A stretch of DNA of 14,875 bases from Nitrososphaeraceae archaeon (GCA_030038695.1 JASHSN010000021.1:1-14875); one strand, 5' to 3'. Positions 7,022 to 14,217 are shown, numbered from the stretch's first letter. Notes: generated by a model from the sequence alone, not told the origin. Translations and numbers: made by a program.

Positions 7022-7080
7022 ATAATCGACAGGCGGACATATACTCAGATATTTATGAGATAATTCGACAGTCGGACATA
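7022..7080. repeat. Short in-frame tandem repeat across a stop codon
   Basis: A 20-21-base word occurs at 7060-7080 and 7022-7041, differing by one substitution and one indel. Copy starts on the minus strand are 39 bases (13 codons) apart, so both read as MS(D/A)CR in the same frame, one before and one after the TAA stop at 7053-7055. Confidence 0.7.
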
Positions 7081-7499
7081 CCAGTCCCAATGCCAGGTAT
7101 TGTAAGTTGGTATTTCCCCCGGCAAATGGAGTCAGATGCAGGAGCTGTCTGGCCAGGCAGGTGGTCAATCACAATATAACCATCAGGGGGAGTAGTGGTA
7201 CTAGTAGTCATAAAGCCTTCAGTTATATATCCTGTTCCAATTCCTTGCAGGGGCATTAAAGGTGTGGGGACTGCAAAACATAGCGCCTCGCTGTAATACC
7301 AATCGCAATCTAACTCTACAGTTGTATCCGAGGTGCCTACCTGATTAGGAAACCCACTCAACGAAATCAGGAGTGTACAGATTGATGAATCAACTGTGCA
7401 GTTCTGCGCATATGCCTTCTGTCCATTGGATACGAAACCAGCGGTAATCAACAACAACACTGACATGATACTCAAGCCGAAGACCTTTTGATAATGCAA
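7053..7499 (-). CDS. Small secreted Cys-rich protein, 148 aa
   Basis: A Sec signal peptide occupies residues 1-31 (basic start, hydrophobic ISMSVLLLITAGFV-like core, cleavage AYA|Q). The mature part of about 117 residues carries six Cys, enough for three disulfides, and is rich in Thr, Ser, Pro and Gly, with a likely beta structure (GTSDTTVELDCDWYYSEALC, then DGYIVIDHLPG). No known family. It starts with TTG at 7499: no ATG exists upstream, an internal ATG would cut the signal peptide, and a TATA-like box lies 29 bases before it. The same frame continues past the TAA for 37 codons into a coding-looking Gly-rich tail (6939-7052), so the present end may be a recent truncation. Likely exported; role unknown. 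Confidence 0.7.
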   Translation of the reverse strand: MHYQKVFGLSIMSVLLLITAGFVSNGQKAYAQNCTVDSSICTLLISLSGFPNQVGTSDTTVELDCDWYYSEALCFAVPTPLMPLQGIGTGYITEGFMTTSTTTPPDGYIVIDHLPGQTAPASDSICRGKYQLTIPGIGTGMSDCRIIS

Positions 7500-7523
7500 T
7501 TCAAAAGCAGAATGTAAAGAGTA

Positions 7524-7531
7524 TAGTTTAT
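7524..7531 (-). promoter_or_regulatory. TATA-like box of the Cys-rich secreted protein gene
   Basis: ATAAACTA on the minus strand, centred about 29 bases before the TTG start at 7499. It supports a leaderless message beginning at a TTG codon. Confidence 0.45.
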
Positions 7532-7702
7532 CTGGAATCCGTCACATCAATATATCCTCATCAACAAGAGAATTTTCTCAATTGAAACCTTGGGTGTAGG
7601 TGTGAAGGCTTGATGATGCTGAGAAAACGGGTTTTTCACAACCGACTTACATTCTGCCCGATATTTTGTTTCTGTAAGCCCTAAGACTATGTGCCACACT
7701 TG

Positions 7703-7726
7703 GGCTAGGGAAGACGCTCCCTAGCC
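7703..7726. repeat. Perfect hairpin across the stop codon of a secreted-protein gene
   Basis: GGCTAGGGA at 7703-7711 and TCCCTAGCC at 7718-7726 form a 9-bp perfect stem with a 6-base loop. The stop codon of the minus-strand gene (TAG, 7705-7707) is inside one arm. No T-run follows directly on the minus strand, so it is not a standard intrinsic terminator; it may stabilise the RNA end. A T-rich stretch lies about 70-80 bases further on. Confidence 0.6.
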
Positions 7727-8070
7727 GGGGTTACGGGACGGAAGTTCTTGATAAACTTGAGGGCTATGAGTGTAGATAGGGGTATTGGCTCCATGATTGG
7801 GTTATCCCTGTGTATTATGAACTTGATTATCGAACCTGTCATATGTACTGAGCTAGGTACTCCTGCCACGCCTTGTACAGCGGAGTTTCTGCCAGATCCG
7901 CCATTGCTTCCTAAGACCATCGACGCGGAGTTTTGACCGGGTACGCCATTGCTTGATGTCTGCGTCCTCGCTTGCGCATAAGTCTTTTGGACTATAGACG
8001 TCGTGCTAACGAATATGCTTAGAATCAAAGTCATGCCTATTAAAACAGGCAGTATTATACGTTTTCTCAC
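7705..8070 (-). CDS. Small secreted protein, 121 aa
   Basis: It begins with a clear Sec signal peptide: RKR at 2-4, a hydrophobic core (ILPVLIGMTLILSIFV), and cleavage at about 32 (TYA|Q). The first mature half is low-complexity, rich in Ser, Gly and Asn with loose repeats (SSNGVPGQNSAS, GSNGGSGRNSAV); the second half is more ordered and basic (SIIKFIIHRDNPI, LIALKFIKNFRP). I recognise no family. The start is GTG at 8070, in the overlapping sequence ATGTGAG, where the ATG two bases upstream is out of frame and meets TGA at once. A TATA box 27-28 bases upstream agrees with the GTG. The gene's end is buried in a hairpin. Probably surface or secreted; function unknown. Confidence 0.6.
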   Translation of the reverse strand: MRKRIILPVLIGMTLILSIFVSTTSIVQKTYAQARTQTSSNGVPGQNSASMVLGSNGGSGRNSAVQGVAGVPSSVHMTGSIIKFIIHRDNPIMEPIPLSTLIALKFIKNFRPVTPARERLP

Positions 8071-8093
8071 ATAACAGTGCTATTAGTACATGC

Positions 8094-8101
8094 TTATAAA
8101 A
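8094..8101 (-). promoter_or_regulatory. TATA box of the 121-aa secreted protein gene
   Basis: TTTTATAA on the minus strand, centred 27-28 bases before the GTG start at 8070, fitting a leaderless message. Confidence 0.55.
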
Positions 8102-8511
8102 TGTCCTGCTTTTTTTGGCTTTTTTTATCACTGTACTGGAGACGGTCTCAAAAAAACAAGAATACTCCGAAACCGTTCAAATGCGGCAACTTTCAGGAAA
8201 CGATAGCCACGATAAAGGTGGTGTATAGGGTATAGGGATGCGACCCACGAGAAAAGATGATAAAGGAAACAAAACCCGATGAGGGATGACAAAGTGGCAA
8301 CCTCATCGGGAAAAACCTTCGTCACCAAAACATGGGACCGCATCTCCTTATACTATGATCGTGTCATGGAATATATTCCTTGATATACGATTTAAAATCC
8401 TTGAGTTGTTTGCATATCAGACAATTGTAAGATGCCTGAGTTCTTCTCTCTCCTGCAGATAAAAGAATCTCTTCCAAAATCTAGACACGTTTCTTCAACG
8501 CGTCATATTTC
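8102..8511. other. Structured gap with inverted repeats, possible element remnant
   Basis: No secure gene. A palindrome GAGACGGTCTC lies at 8139-8149; GGAGACGGTC (8138-8147) is mirrored imperfectly by GACCGCATCTCC (8336-8347, two extra bases), framing about 210 bases. Inside is a perfect 10-bp stem, CCCGATGAGG (8275-8284) and CCTCATCGGG (8301-8310), with a 16-base loop. This resembles a worn miniature inverted-repeat element, but I see no target duplication. A 71-codon minus frame (8128-8343) spans the same block; GGAATATATTCC (8368-8379), a palindromic TATA-like site, is about 30 bases before its ATG, so a small gene is not excluded. Confidence 0.35.
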
Positions 8512-8514
8512 TCG

Positions 8515-8521
8515 TTTATAT
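8515..8521 (+). promoter_or_regulatory. TATA box of the 114-aa hypothetical gene
   Basis: TTTATAT centred 30 bases before the ATG at 8548, the same layout as the better-supported genes of the window. Confidence 0.45.
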
Positions 8522-8547
8522 GTTCATGCCGTACAGGTATTACTAGC

Positions 8548-8892
8548 ATGACAAAAAGAAGACTGCAACTGGACTTTTGTCGAAGCCTGTCGGGCCTCCA
8601 ATATCACATATTTATGACCAGGCCCGGTATTGGTTTTAATGGTAAAAAGAGTTCCCAAGCGCTGCAAGCAGAGATCTCATATTATTTTGAGATTCTATCT
8701 CGAGATGATAAGTTTATGAGAATGGTATATATGGTACACGAAGACACGCACAAAGGCTTTGAAAGAGGTCTCAAAATAGAAAAGAAATCTGGCAATCTCT
8801 ACTTTCACTACATTCAATCAAAACAATCATCGGAATGTCAAAACATATGTCATTTAAAAATCAGCTTACACTATCCTAAATCATCGTGTTAA
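8548..8892 (+). CDS. Hypothetical protein, 114 aa
   Basis: A soluble, basic protein with no signal peptide or membrane segment. The middle looks helical (SSQALQAEISYYFEILSRDDKFMRMVYMVHE), and the C-terminal third carries Lys-rich strands and three Cys (SECQNICHLKI and a final SSC). The first residues (MTKRRLQLDFCR) are strongly basic. I recognise no family. Support for it being real comes from the TATA box 30 bases before the ATG, coding-like composition, and absence of a competing gene on the other strand. It stands alone between a structured gap and a methyltransferase gene on the same strand. It could still be chance. Confidence 0.5.
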   Translation: MTKRRLQLDFCRSLSGLQYHIFMTRPGIGFNGKKSSQALQAEISYYFEILSRDDKFMRMVYMVHEDTHKGFERGLKIEKKSGNLYFHYIQSKQSSECQNICHLKISLHYPKSSC

Positions 8893-9164
8893 GCTTCGAT
8901 AATCGTAGTTACTATCTACCTATTAGTAATATGAACTTGTGACGTACAACTGTTAAATTGACGTTGGATATCCAATGACCGACAGAACATCTCCTATCAA
9001 CTTCGAGAGTGAATTGATAAGTTAAGCTCACTTAGTATAATGCCATCGACAGTTGTTCTCATGGTAACATAAATTTATGAAATAACGGTCAGCAATGCTG
9101 GAGTTCCATTTGTCTGTTTGAGGATATTTCAAATAGTATTCAAGCTTATCTATAATAATATAGT

Positions 9165-9749
9165 ATGAAGGAAGAAACGAATAAGGTGTTAAAGAAACTA
9201 GAAAGCATGAGTGAAAGAGAATCTCTACCGTCTATAGGTCCTATCAAAGGAAAAATTATGTCTGATGTAATTCAACAGTATAAACCCAAAAATATTCTCG
9301 AAATTGGCACATTACACGGATATTCTTCTATACTCATGGGTGGTCTATTACCAGATGACAATACTGGAAAGGTGATAACCATTGAAATAGATAAAGGAAA
9401 TGTAAAAATTGCACGAAAAAATATAGAAGATGCGGCTCTTGCAAACAAAGTAAACGTTCTAAGTGGATCTGCTTTGGAAATTGTTCCAAAACTACATGCA
9501 AACTTTGACATGGTTTTTTTAGATGCTACAAAAGAAGAATACCTTAAGTATCTTAAACTTGTTGAGAAGAATCTCAAGAAAAATGCCGTAGTAGTAGCAG
9601 ACAATGTTGGCGTATTTGAAAAGTCCATGAAAGACTATCTTGAATATGTAAGAAAATCTGGACGATATAAAAGCAGGACCATACAGACAGAATTGGAGTT
9701 CAACGCGGATGTAAAAGACGCAATTGAGGTTAGCGTTAAGATTATTTGA
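9165..9749 (+). CDS. SAM-dependent O-methyltransferase (catechol-type family)
   Basis: A class I methyltransferase of the metal-dependent O-methyltransferase family (Methyltransf_3, which includes catechol and caffeoyl-CoA enzymes). The N-terminal LPSIGPIKGKIM (21-32) is typical. Motif I is ILEIGTLHGYSS (44-55), the acidic SAM-binding Glu74 follows in VITIEID, and the metal-site set is visible: Asp120 in FDMVFLDATKEEYLKYL, then Asp146-Asn147 in VVVADNV. The length (194 aa) is slightly short of the usual 200-220. The acceptor substrate cannot be predicted; archaeal members are largely uncharacterised. The ATG start suits the family, but only a weak TATA-like stretch lies at the expected distance, with a stronger A/T run 5-15 bases upstream. 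A T-rich hairpin follows the gene. Confidence 0.88.
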   Translation: MKEETNKVLKKLESMSERESLPSIGPIKGKIMSDVIQQYKPKNILEIGTLHGYSSILMGGLLPDDNTGKVITIEIDKGNVKIARKNIEDAALANKVNVLSGSALEIVPKLHANFDMVFLDATKEEYLKYLKLVEKNLKKNAVVVADNVGVFEKSMKDYLEYVRKSGRYKSRTIQTELEFNADVKDAIEVSVKII

Positions 9750-9759
9750 CTCTAACGTG

Positions 9760-9779
9760 CAAGTTGTTTTTTTAACTTG
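9760..9779 (+). terminator. T-rich hairpin after the methyltransferase gene
   Basis: CAAGTT (9760-9765) and AACTTG (9774-9779) form a 6-bp stem around a loop holding seven T. It lies 11 bases after the stop codon. Archaeal termination relies on T-runs, so this is a fair terminator candidate. Confidence 0.5.
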
Positions 9780-9886
9780 TGTTTGTTTAATATGTGCAAC
9801 TTGTGCCGCAAGCGCGACTTACCTCGTAATTTTGGGTCATCCTCTAATGAATAATAATACTTAATGGCACTTTTCTTCTAACACGC

Positions 9887-10117
9887 ATGGGATGCGGTTC
9901 TCTGTCATATGCGTTATTCATTAGTGAACAGGAAATTAGAATTAGAACTATGGACAACGGGATTTTTTTTGGAAGCTACATTGTATCCTGGGAGTTGAGG
10001 AGTATATTCTCGGCGTCTTGTAACGATGATCTGATTGCTTCAGGTCTCTTTCATCAGTGGCTAGAAAAGTTTTTAGCAACCTGTATCTTAACTGATCTTG
10101 CTCTTCAGATGATCTAA
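9887..10117 (+). CDS. Hypothetical small protein, 76 aa (doubtful)
   Basis: A 76-codon frame from an ATG, with a mixed hydrophobic and aromatic composition, four Cys, and no clear signal peptide or membrane segment. A weak TATA-like ATACTTAAT is centred about 27 bases upstream, which mildly supports it; no ribosome binding site is visible. No family recognised. It is the only sizeable frame in the 413-base gap between the methyltransferase gene and the histidine kinase gene's end, a gap that otherwise holds only the T-rich hairpin at 9760-9779. Confidence 0.28.
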   Translation: MGCGSLSYALFISEQEIRIRTMDNGIFFGSYIVSWELRSIFSASCNDDLIASGLFHQWLEKFLATCILTDLALQMI

Positions 10118-10162
10118 CTATTGAGATCTAGGATGCAAAATAATTCTTAAAGAGGATATGAA

Positions 10163-11035
10163 CTATTCGTTATTTCTTGTGGAGGGCAAACTAAAAACAA
10201 AGGTAGCTCCTTTTCCATCTGCATTATTCTCTCCGCATATCTTCCCACCATGAGCTTCGACAATATTCTTTGAAATGAATAATCCCAAACCCGTGCCCAT
10301 GTCGCTTCCGGTAACAAACTTCGAGAACAATCTCGGCAAAATTTTGGGATGTATTCCGGTACCAATATCTTTAACACGGACAATAATTGTGTCGGTATGA
10401 TTTTTACCTCTCTTGAGGGTGATCAAAATCGACACTGTGCCTTCTCCAGTAGATTTTATGGCATTACTTAGTAGATTATCGATGACTTGATTTATCCTGA
10501 TTTTATCAGCATTTATGAAAATATCTGTCAAAAAAACTTCTTTTCTTTTTGGTATTTCTTCTTCCTCTTCTATCTTAAACTCGTATAATAGCTTTGTACT
10601 TGCATTACTTTTCTCAAGTTGTCTTTTATGATCTTGTATAAGATCTAACACAGTCTTGTTCAAATTGAAATATTCCTTGGTCAATCTTAGTGTTTGATCA
10701 TCAATCTTTGTTACATCTAAAATTGCAGAAGCAAGCCTTTCTAATCTTTTAGTATTACGCATTATTCTTTCAAAGTGCTCTCTTTGCAATTTAATTTCTT
10801 TTTTATCTGATTCCTCAAATTCATATTCTATCAACTCCAGTGTTCCCAAGATAGGCATAACGGGAGATCTCAATTCATGAGCGGCCAAACTGACAAATTC
10901 CCGTTGATTCTTATATTTAGTTATTAATTTTTTATTAACTTCCCTTAGATGATTAAGTGATTCTCGTAATGACTCATCATCCATATACGAGGTATCAATT
11001 GTATCGTCTAGTTCACGACTATGACTGCATTTCAT
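10163..11035 (-). CDS. Soluble sensor histidine kinase
   Basis: A two-component histidine kinase without membrane segments. From ATG 11035 (290 aa): a charged coiled-coil-like lead (about 20-47), the phospho-acceptor H-box FVSLAAHELRSPV (His53), a dimerisation helix pair with the second helix around FERIMRNTKRLERLASAILDVTKID, then the ATP-binding HATPase_c domain with N-box NQVIDNLLSNAIKST, G1 DIGTGIHPK, the F-box region LFSKFVTGSD and G2 GTGLGLFISKNIVEAHGG. The frame opens upstream to ATG 11176 (337 aa), but a TATA box at 11057-11065 lies 26 bases before ATG 11035 and inside the longer frame, so the shorter start is preferred. There is no sensor domain and no response regulator beside it: an orphan kinase that probably takes its signal from a partner. 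Confidence 0.92.
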   Translation of the reverse strand: MKCSHSRELDDTIDTSYMDDESLRESLNHLREVNKKLITKYKNQREFVSLAAHELRSPVMPILGTLELIEYEFEESDKKEIKLQREHFERIMRNTKRLERLASAILDVTKIDDQTLRLTKEYFNLNKTVLDLIQDHKRQLEKSNASTKLLYEFKIEEEEEIPKRKEVFLTDIFINADKIRINQVIDNLLSNAIKSTGEGTVSILITLKRGKNHTDTIIVRVKDIGTGIHPKILPRLFSKFVTGSDMGTGLGLFISKNIVEAHGGKICGENNADGKGATFVFSLPSTRNNE

Positions 11036-11056
11036 GGACGATAAGACGCACCCCAC

Positions 11057-11065
11057 TATATATTT
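11057..11065 (-). promoter_or_regulatory. TATA box of the histidine kinase gene
   Basis: AAATATATA on the minus strand, centred 26 bases before ATG 11035. It decides the start in favour of the shorter protein and suggests a leaderless message. Confidence 0.6.
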
Positions 11066-11667
11066 GGGCATGATATGATATAAAGATCGCAAGAGATTGA
11101 AAGATTGCCTCCGTCCAGCGGAGACGGCGTTTCTAGTAGAATTGCTTTGTAGTTTATTGTGTACATTATACGGCATTTACCCGGAGGCGAGTTCAATCTT
11201 ATTACGACACATTCAGTTGTTTGATCGATTAATGAGGAGCCCCTCGTCATAAAGATATCCAGATAGTCATTGATCTGTGACGTGGGGAGACTTGTATCGA
11301 GTAAACCTGTTTGTATCAGTATATGTTAAATACAGAGCATAATTATTCTATTAATGGTGATATGATGACGTGTCATTTTTGTACGTCACTCATTTATTCA
11401 AGACTGCTAGCTCATAATAAAATAAATTTTCAAGAACCTATCTGGCATAGCTAATCAGGGCTAGGAATGATTTGTCCCCGGGTAAATAGATATAAATTAG
11501 ACTACATTATACAACCCGTCGCAGAGAAAATAGAAAAAACGATATGAATATTTCAAAGAAAAATTGGAGGAACTATAATCTTTACCGATCAGGAGAAGAT
11601 AGGCACACGGCAACAAAAGGTCTCTCAATGTGGTGGTTAGCTATACTTTTTTAGTAAAGTTAGCTTG
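11066..11667. other. Divergent gap between histidine kinase and moeA
   Basis: About 600 bases with no convincing gene. A hairpin with arms ATGATGACGT (11362-11371) and ACGTCACTCAT (11383-11393; one bulged C) encloses a loop with a five-T run. A TATA-like ATAAATTAG lies near 11490-11500 on the plus strand, and a 36-codon frame (11544-11654) follows it but lacks a ribosome site. Just before the moeA TATA box, AGCTA and TAGCT around 11640-11664 form an imperfect hairpin. No tRNA was seen. Confidence 0.5.
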
Positions 11668-11678
11668 TTATATATATT
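11668..11678 (+). promoter_or_regulatory. TATA box of moeA
   Basis: TTATATATATT, about 20-22 bases before the GTG start at 11693. This is somewhat closer than in the other genes, but it is the strongest A/T box in the gap. Confidence 0.5.
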
Positions 11679-11692
11679 GTAGTTTGAATTGA

Positions 11693-12994
11693 GTGACATT
11701 CAAACCTATTAAATATCTTTCAACTGGAGCAGCCTACAAACGCCTTAGACAAAATATTAGCTTCAGTCCACAAGCTGAACACGTTTTCGTTCTAGAAGCT
11801 TATGGGAGAGTTCTGTCTAAAGATCTAATATCATCTGTCAACATTCCTATGTATGATTCTTCCAACATGGATGGGTTTGCGGTGTTATCTAACGATATTA
11901 AACATGCTTCGAATCACCATCCAATAACGTTAAAAATAATCAGAAATATTGGGTTAAGTAATTTTCCAGGTATTGTCTTGCATTCTGGACAAGCATATAG
12001 AATATCTACTGGTGGCTATTTGCCTAAAGGGGCTGATACCGTTATCCCTATCGAAAACACAAATATATCGAAAGATAACGTGGGTATTCTGGCCGCTCTT
12101 CCAATGGGATCTTTCGTCTCTCCTTTAGGTAAGGATGTAAGGAAAAAGTCTGTTTTATTACATAGAGGAAATGTAATAAGAGGACAAGATGTCGCGCTAT
12201 TGGCTATGGTTAGTACTTTTAGGGTGCCCGTATTTAGAAAACCTAGAGTTGCAATAATTCCAACAGGTGACGAGCTAACTGATAATCCAAACGAAATTAA
12301 CGGTGCTACTGCTAAGGTTTTGAATACTAATAGCCATTTCATTTCTAGATTGGTACAGGAAGGCGGGGGGGTATCTTTTGATTTGGGTGTAACGTCAGAC
12401 AATGTAAACAAGGTCGCAGAGAAGATCAGAATGGCTTTGGAGACAACTGATATGATTCTCACAACTGCAGGTTCTTCAGTGGGAGAATATGATGTTGTAG
12501 AACAATCCATCAACTCTTTGGGAAGACCTGGTGTATTGGTTCATGGTGTGAAACTTGATCGTGGACGGGTGGCTGGTGTAGCGGTATTAAAGGGTAAACC
12601 GATAATTATTCTACCTGGGCCTATTCAAGGAGCGGTTAATGCTTTTATCGTATTTGCTGGACCAATTCTACGATATCTTTCAGGTCTGCCAGAATTTGAC
12701 GGACTACAAATAGCGGGAACATTGACAAAAAAATGGGAGGCACGTAAAAAATTTAGTAAATTTACAAAAATAGCTTATGTCACTGCATGGTCGTCAAAGG
12801 ATGGTAATGTTAAGGCAACTCCTATAACAGGTGATACAGCAATGATGACCGTTATGACCAAAGCAAATGGTTACCTGCTATTACCCGAAATGACAACGGC
12901 AATTAATGCAGGAGAAAAAGTATACATTCATGTCCTGCCAGGCCTTTCATACGCATCCGGCAATCCCACAAACTTTTTGCGACGACGGCATTAG
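11693..12994 (+). CDS. moeA: Molybdopterin molybdenumtransferase MoeA
   Basis: MoeA inserts molybdate (or tungstate) into adenylylated molybdopterin, the last general step of cofactor synthesis. The domain order is typical: domains I-II with SSNMDGFAV (56-64, with the conserved Asp60), TGGYLPKGADTVIPIENT, the MogA-like domain III with PTGDEL, AGSSVGEYDVV and PIIILPGPIQGAVNAF, then a C-terminal domain IV with GDTAMMTVMTKANGYLLLP. The length (433 aa) is normal. Two motifs differ from the common form: SGGVSVGEYD is AGSSVGEYD, and LPGNPVS is LPGPIQG, as expected for a divergent archaeal paralogue. The start is GTG 11693: an in-frame TGA directly precedes it. It converges on the moaE-moaCB operon about 310 bases away. 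It may serve W rather than Mo. Confidence 0.92.
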   Translation: MTFKPIKYLSTGAAYKRLRQNISFSPQAEHVFVLEAYGRVLSKDLISSVNIPMYDSSNMDGFAVLSNDIKHASNHHPITLKIIRNIGLSNFPGIVLHSGQAYRISTGGYLPKGADTVIPIENTNISKDNVGILAALPMGSFVSPLGKDVRKKSVLLHRGNVIRGQDVALLAMVSTFRVPVFRKPRVAIIPTGDELTDNPNEINGATAKVLNTNSHFISRLVQEGGGVSFDLGVTSDNVNKVAEKIRMALETTDMILTTAGSSVGEYDVVEQSINSLGRPGVLVHGVKLDRGRVAGVAVLKGKPIIILPGPIQGAVNAFIVFAGPILRYLSGLPEFDGLQIAGTLTKKWEARKKFSKFTKIAYVTAWSSKDGNVKATPITGDTAMMTVMTKANGYLLLPEMTTAINAGEKVYIHVLPGLSYASGNPTNFLRRRH

Positions 12995-13304
12995 TATGCC
13001 GGCGTCCGTACGATCTGTGCCAGGATCCTTACTTTCTCACTGTAAATCTGTTCCAGGACTATCTACACTGATTAAACTTCAGAAAGTAGAGTGCGGTATT
13101 ATAATACCTGGAAACAAGGTCGTATTGTGACATTATCCATGACACTTGACTTACTCTACAGAACAGTAAATTTTTGGTCAGCCATACAAGAATTTGTGTT
13201 GGCATAGCTGCTTTGGTATTTTCTAAAATACTAGCAGCCATGCATGCTACAACTGAATAGTACATTACCATATGTCAAACCGAGGATGATACTCAGCTCG
13301 CTCG
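12995..13304. other. Convergent gap between moeA and moaCB
   Basis: A 310-base space between facing gene ends. Two short frames here (plus-strand, ending at 13130, and minus-strand, 13059-13271) lack promoters and family features. The notable content is the long hairpin at 13202-13243, described separately. Confidence 0.55.
13202..13243. terminator. Long imperfect hairpin between convergent genes
   Basis: Nested inverted repeats share one centre: GTATTTT (13216-13222) with AAAATAC (13225-13231), GCTGCT (13207-13212) with AGCAGC (13233-13238), and GCAT (13202-13205) with ATGC (13240-13243). Seventeen base pairs, interrupted by small bulges, form a symmetric structure that would fold in transcripts from either side. 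It may act as a two-way end signal for moeA and moaCB, or protect RNA ends. Confidence 0.45.
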
Positions 13305-14216
13305 CTAATGTCCGTATCCCCAAATCATTTTATATATATGCATTATTCCAGGAAATAATGAGTCTAAAGATTCCGAAACTGCTTTGACACTACCTGGAAG
13401 GTTTATTATTACAGTCGTTCCTCTAATTCCTGCCACTCCTCTTGATAGCATTGATAATGGTGTTCTTTTCTGTCCGTACGCCCTAACGAATTCACTCACT
13501 CCACTAACCTCTTTTTGGATGATCTTCTTTGTCGTTTCAGGAGTTATATCTCGAGGACCAAGACCAGTTCCTCCACTTGTTATGACCATGTCTACCTTTA
13601 ATTCATCGCTAAATCTCTTGAGCTGCGACTCTAACACGTCGGCTTCGTCAGCTATAACTATGTACTCTACTATCTCAAACCCATTCTTAACTAACCTATC
13701 GATGACAATCTTGCCCGATTCATCTTCATCTTCACCTCTTGAATCGCTGGTAACCAAGACTGCGGCTTTGAGCTCTCTATCAAACCTTTCGATAAATGTT
13801 TTGAGACCTCCATGCTTGCTAAGAACTCTAACCGATTCTATCGACAGCATTTCATCTACTGGCTTTAGCATATCATAAATTGTCAACGCAGCTATGCACG
13901 CACCAGTTAGTGCTTCCATCTCAACACCCGTCTTTGCTACATTCTTTACATCTACAGTGACCTCGATAGATTGTTCCTTTAGTGATACATCAACTTTAAT
14001 GCTGTCTATAGGTATTGGATGACAGTATGGCAGCAGATCCCAAGTTCTCTTCGCTGCCATTGTTGCCGAGAGCCTAGCGGCGTCAAATATACTACCCTTC
14101 GGAGATTTTCCCTGCTTGATTAAAGTTACTGTGGTTGGCTCCACTTTTATGATGGCTTGTGCAACGGCAGTTCGTAATGTCTCAGACTTATCACCAACAT
14201 CAAACATACCTACCAT
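13305..14216 (-). CDS. moaCB: MoaC-MoaB fusion, molybdopterin biosynthesis
   Basis: Two cofactor enzymes in one chain. From ATG 14216, residues about 1-142 are MoaC, which forms cyclic pyranopterin phosphate from the MoaA product: VGMFDVGDK, FDAARLSATMAAKRTWDLLPYCHPIPI (active-site His66), and GVEMEALTGACIAALTIYDMLK (Asp115, Lys118). From about 150 a MoaB/MogA domain follows, which adenylylates molybdopterin: AAVLVTSDSR, DMVITSGGTGLGPRDITPETT and TVIINLPGSVKAV. Both halves have their key residues and full lengths (303 aa in all). The gene follows moaE: GTG 14225 overlaps the moaE stop, while ATG 14216 lies one base after it; the ATG matches family N-termini better. MoaC-MoaB fusions are known in other prokaryotes. 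Confident. Confidence 0.9.
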   Translation of the reverse strand: MVGMFDVGDKSETLRTAVAQAIIKVEPTTVTLIKQGKSPKGSIFDAARLSATMAAKRTWDLLPYCHPIPIDSIKVDVSLKEQSIEVTVDVKNVAKTGVEMEALTGACIAALTIYDMLKPVDEMLSIESVRVLSKHGGLKTFIERFDRELKAAVLVTSDSRGEDEDESGKIVIDRLVKNGFEIVEYIVIADEADVLESQLKRFSDELKVDMVITSGGTGLGPRDITPETTKKIIQKEVSGVSEFVRAYGQKRTPLSMLSRGVAGIRGTTVIINLPGSVKAVSESLDSLFPGIMHIYKMIWGYGH

Positions 14217-14217
14217 G

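Noticed and set aside
8964..8975. 12-base palindrome TTGGATATCCAA
   Set aside because: Isolated, with no second copy and no well-placed promoter nearby; consistent with chance.
11056..11250. Minus-strand frame of 64 codons upstream of the histidine kinase
   Set aside because: Overlaps the kinase promoter region, has no TATA box at the right distance, and shows no family signal.
11544..11654. 36-codon plus-strand frame before moeA
   Set aside because: No ribosome site, and the TATA-like stretch is too far upstream; too short to judge from composition.
12016..12513. Minus-strand frame of 165 codons
   Set aside because: Entirely antisense to the conserved MoeA domains.
13059..13271. Minus-strand frame of 70 codons between moeA and moaCB
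   Set aside because: No promoter, and the strong symmetric hairpin lies inside it, which fits a non-coding end region better.
13384..13878. Plus-strand frame of 164 codons
   Set aside because: Antisense to moaCB, with Ser/Thr-rich shadow composition.
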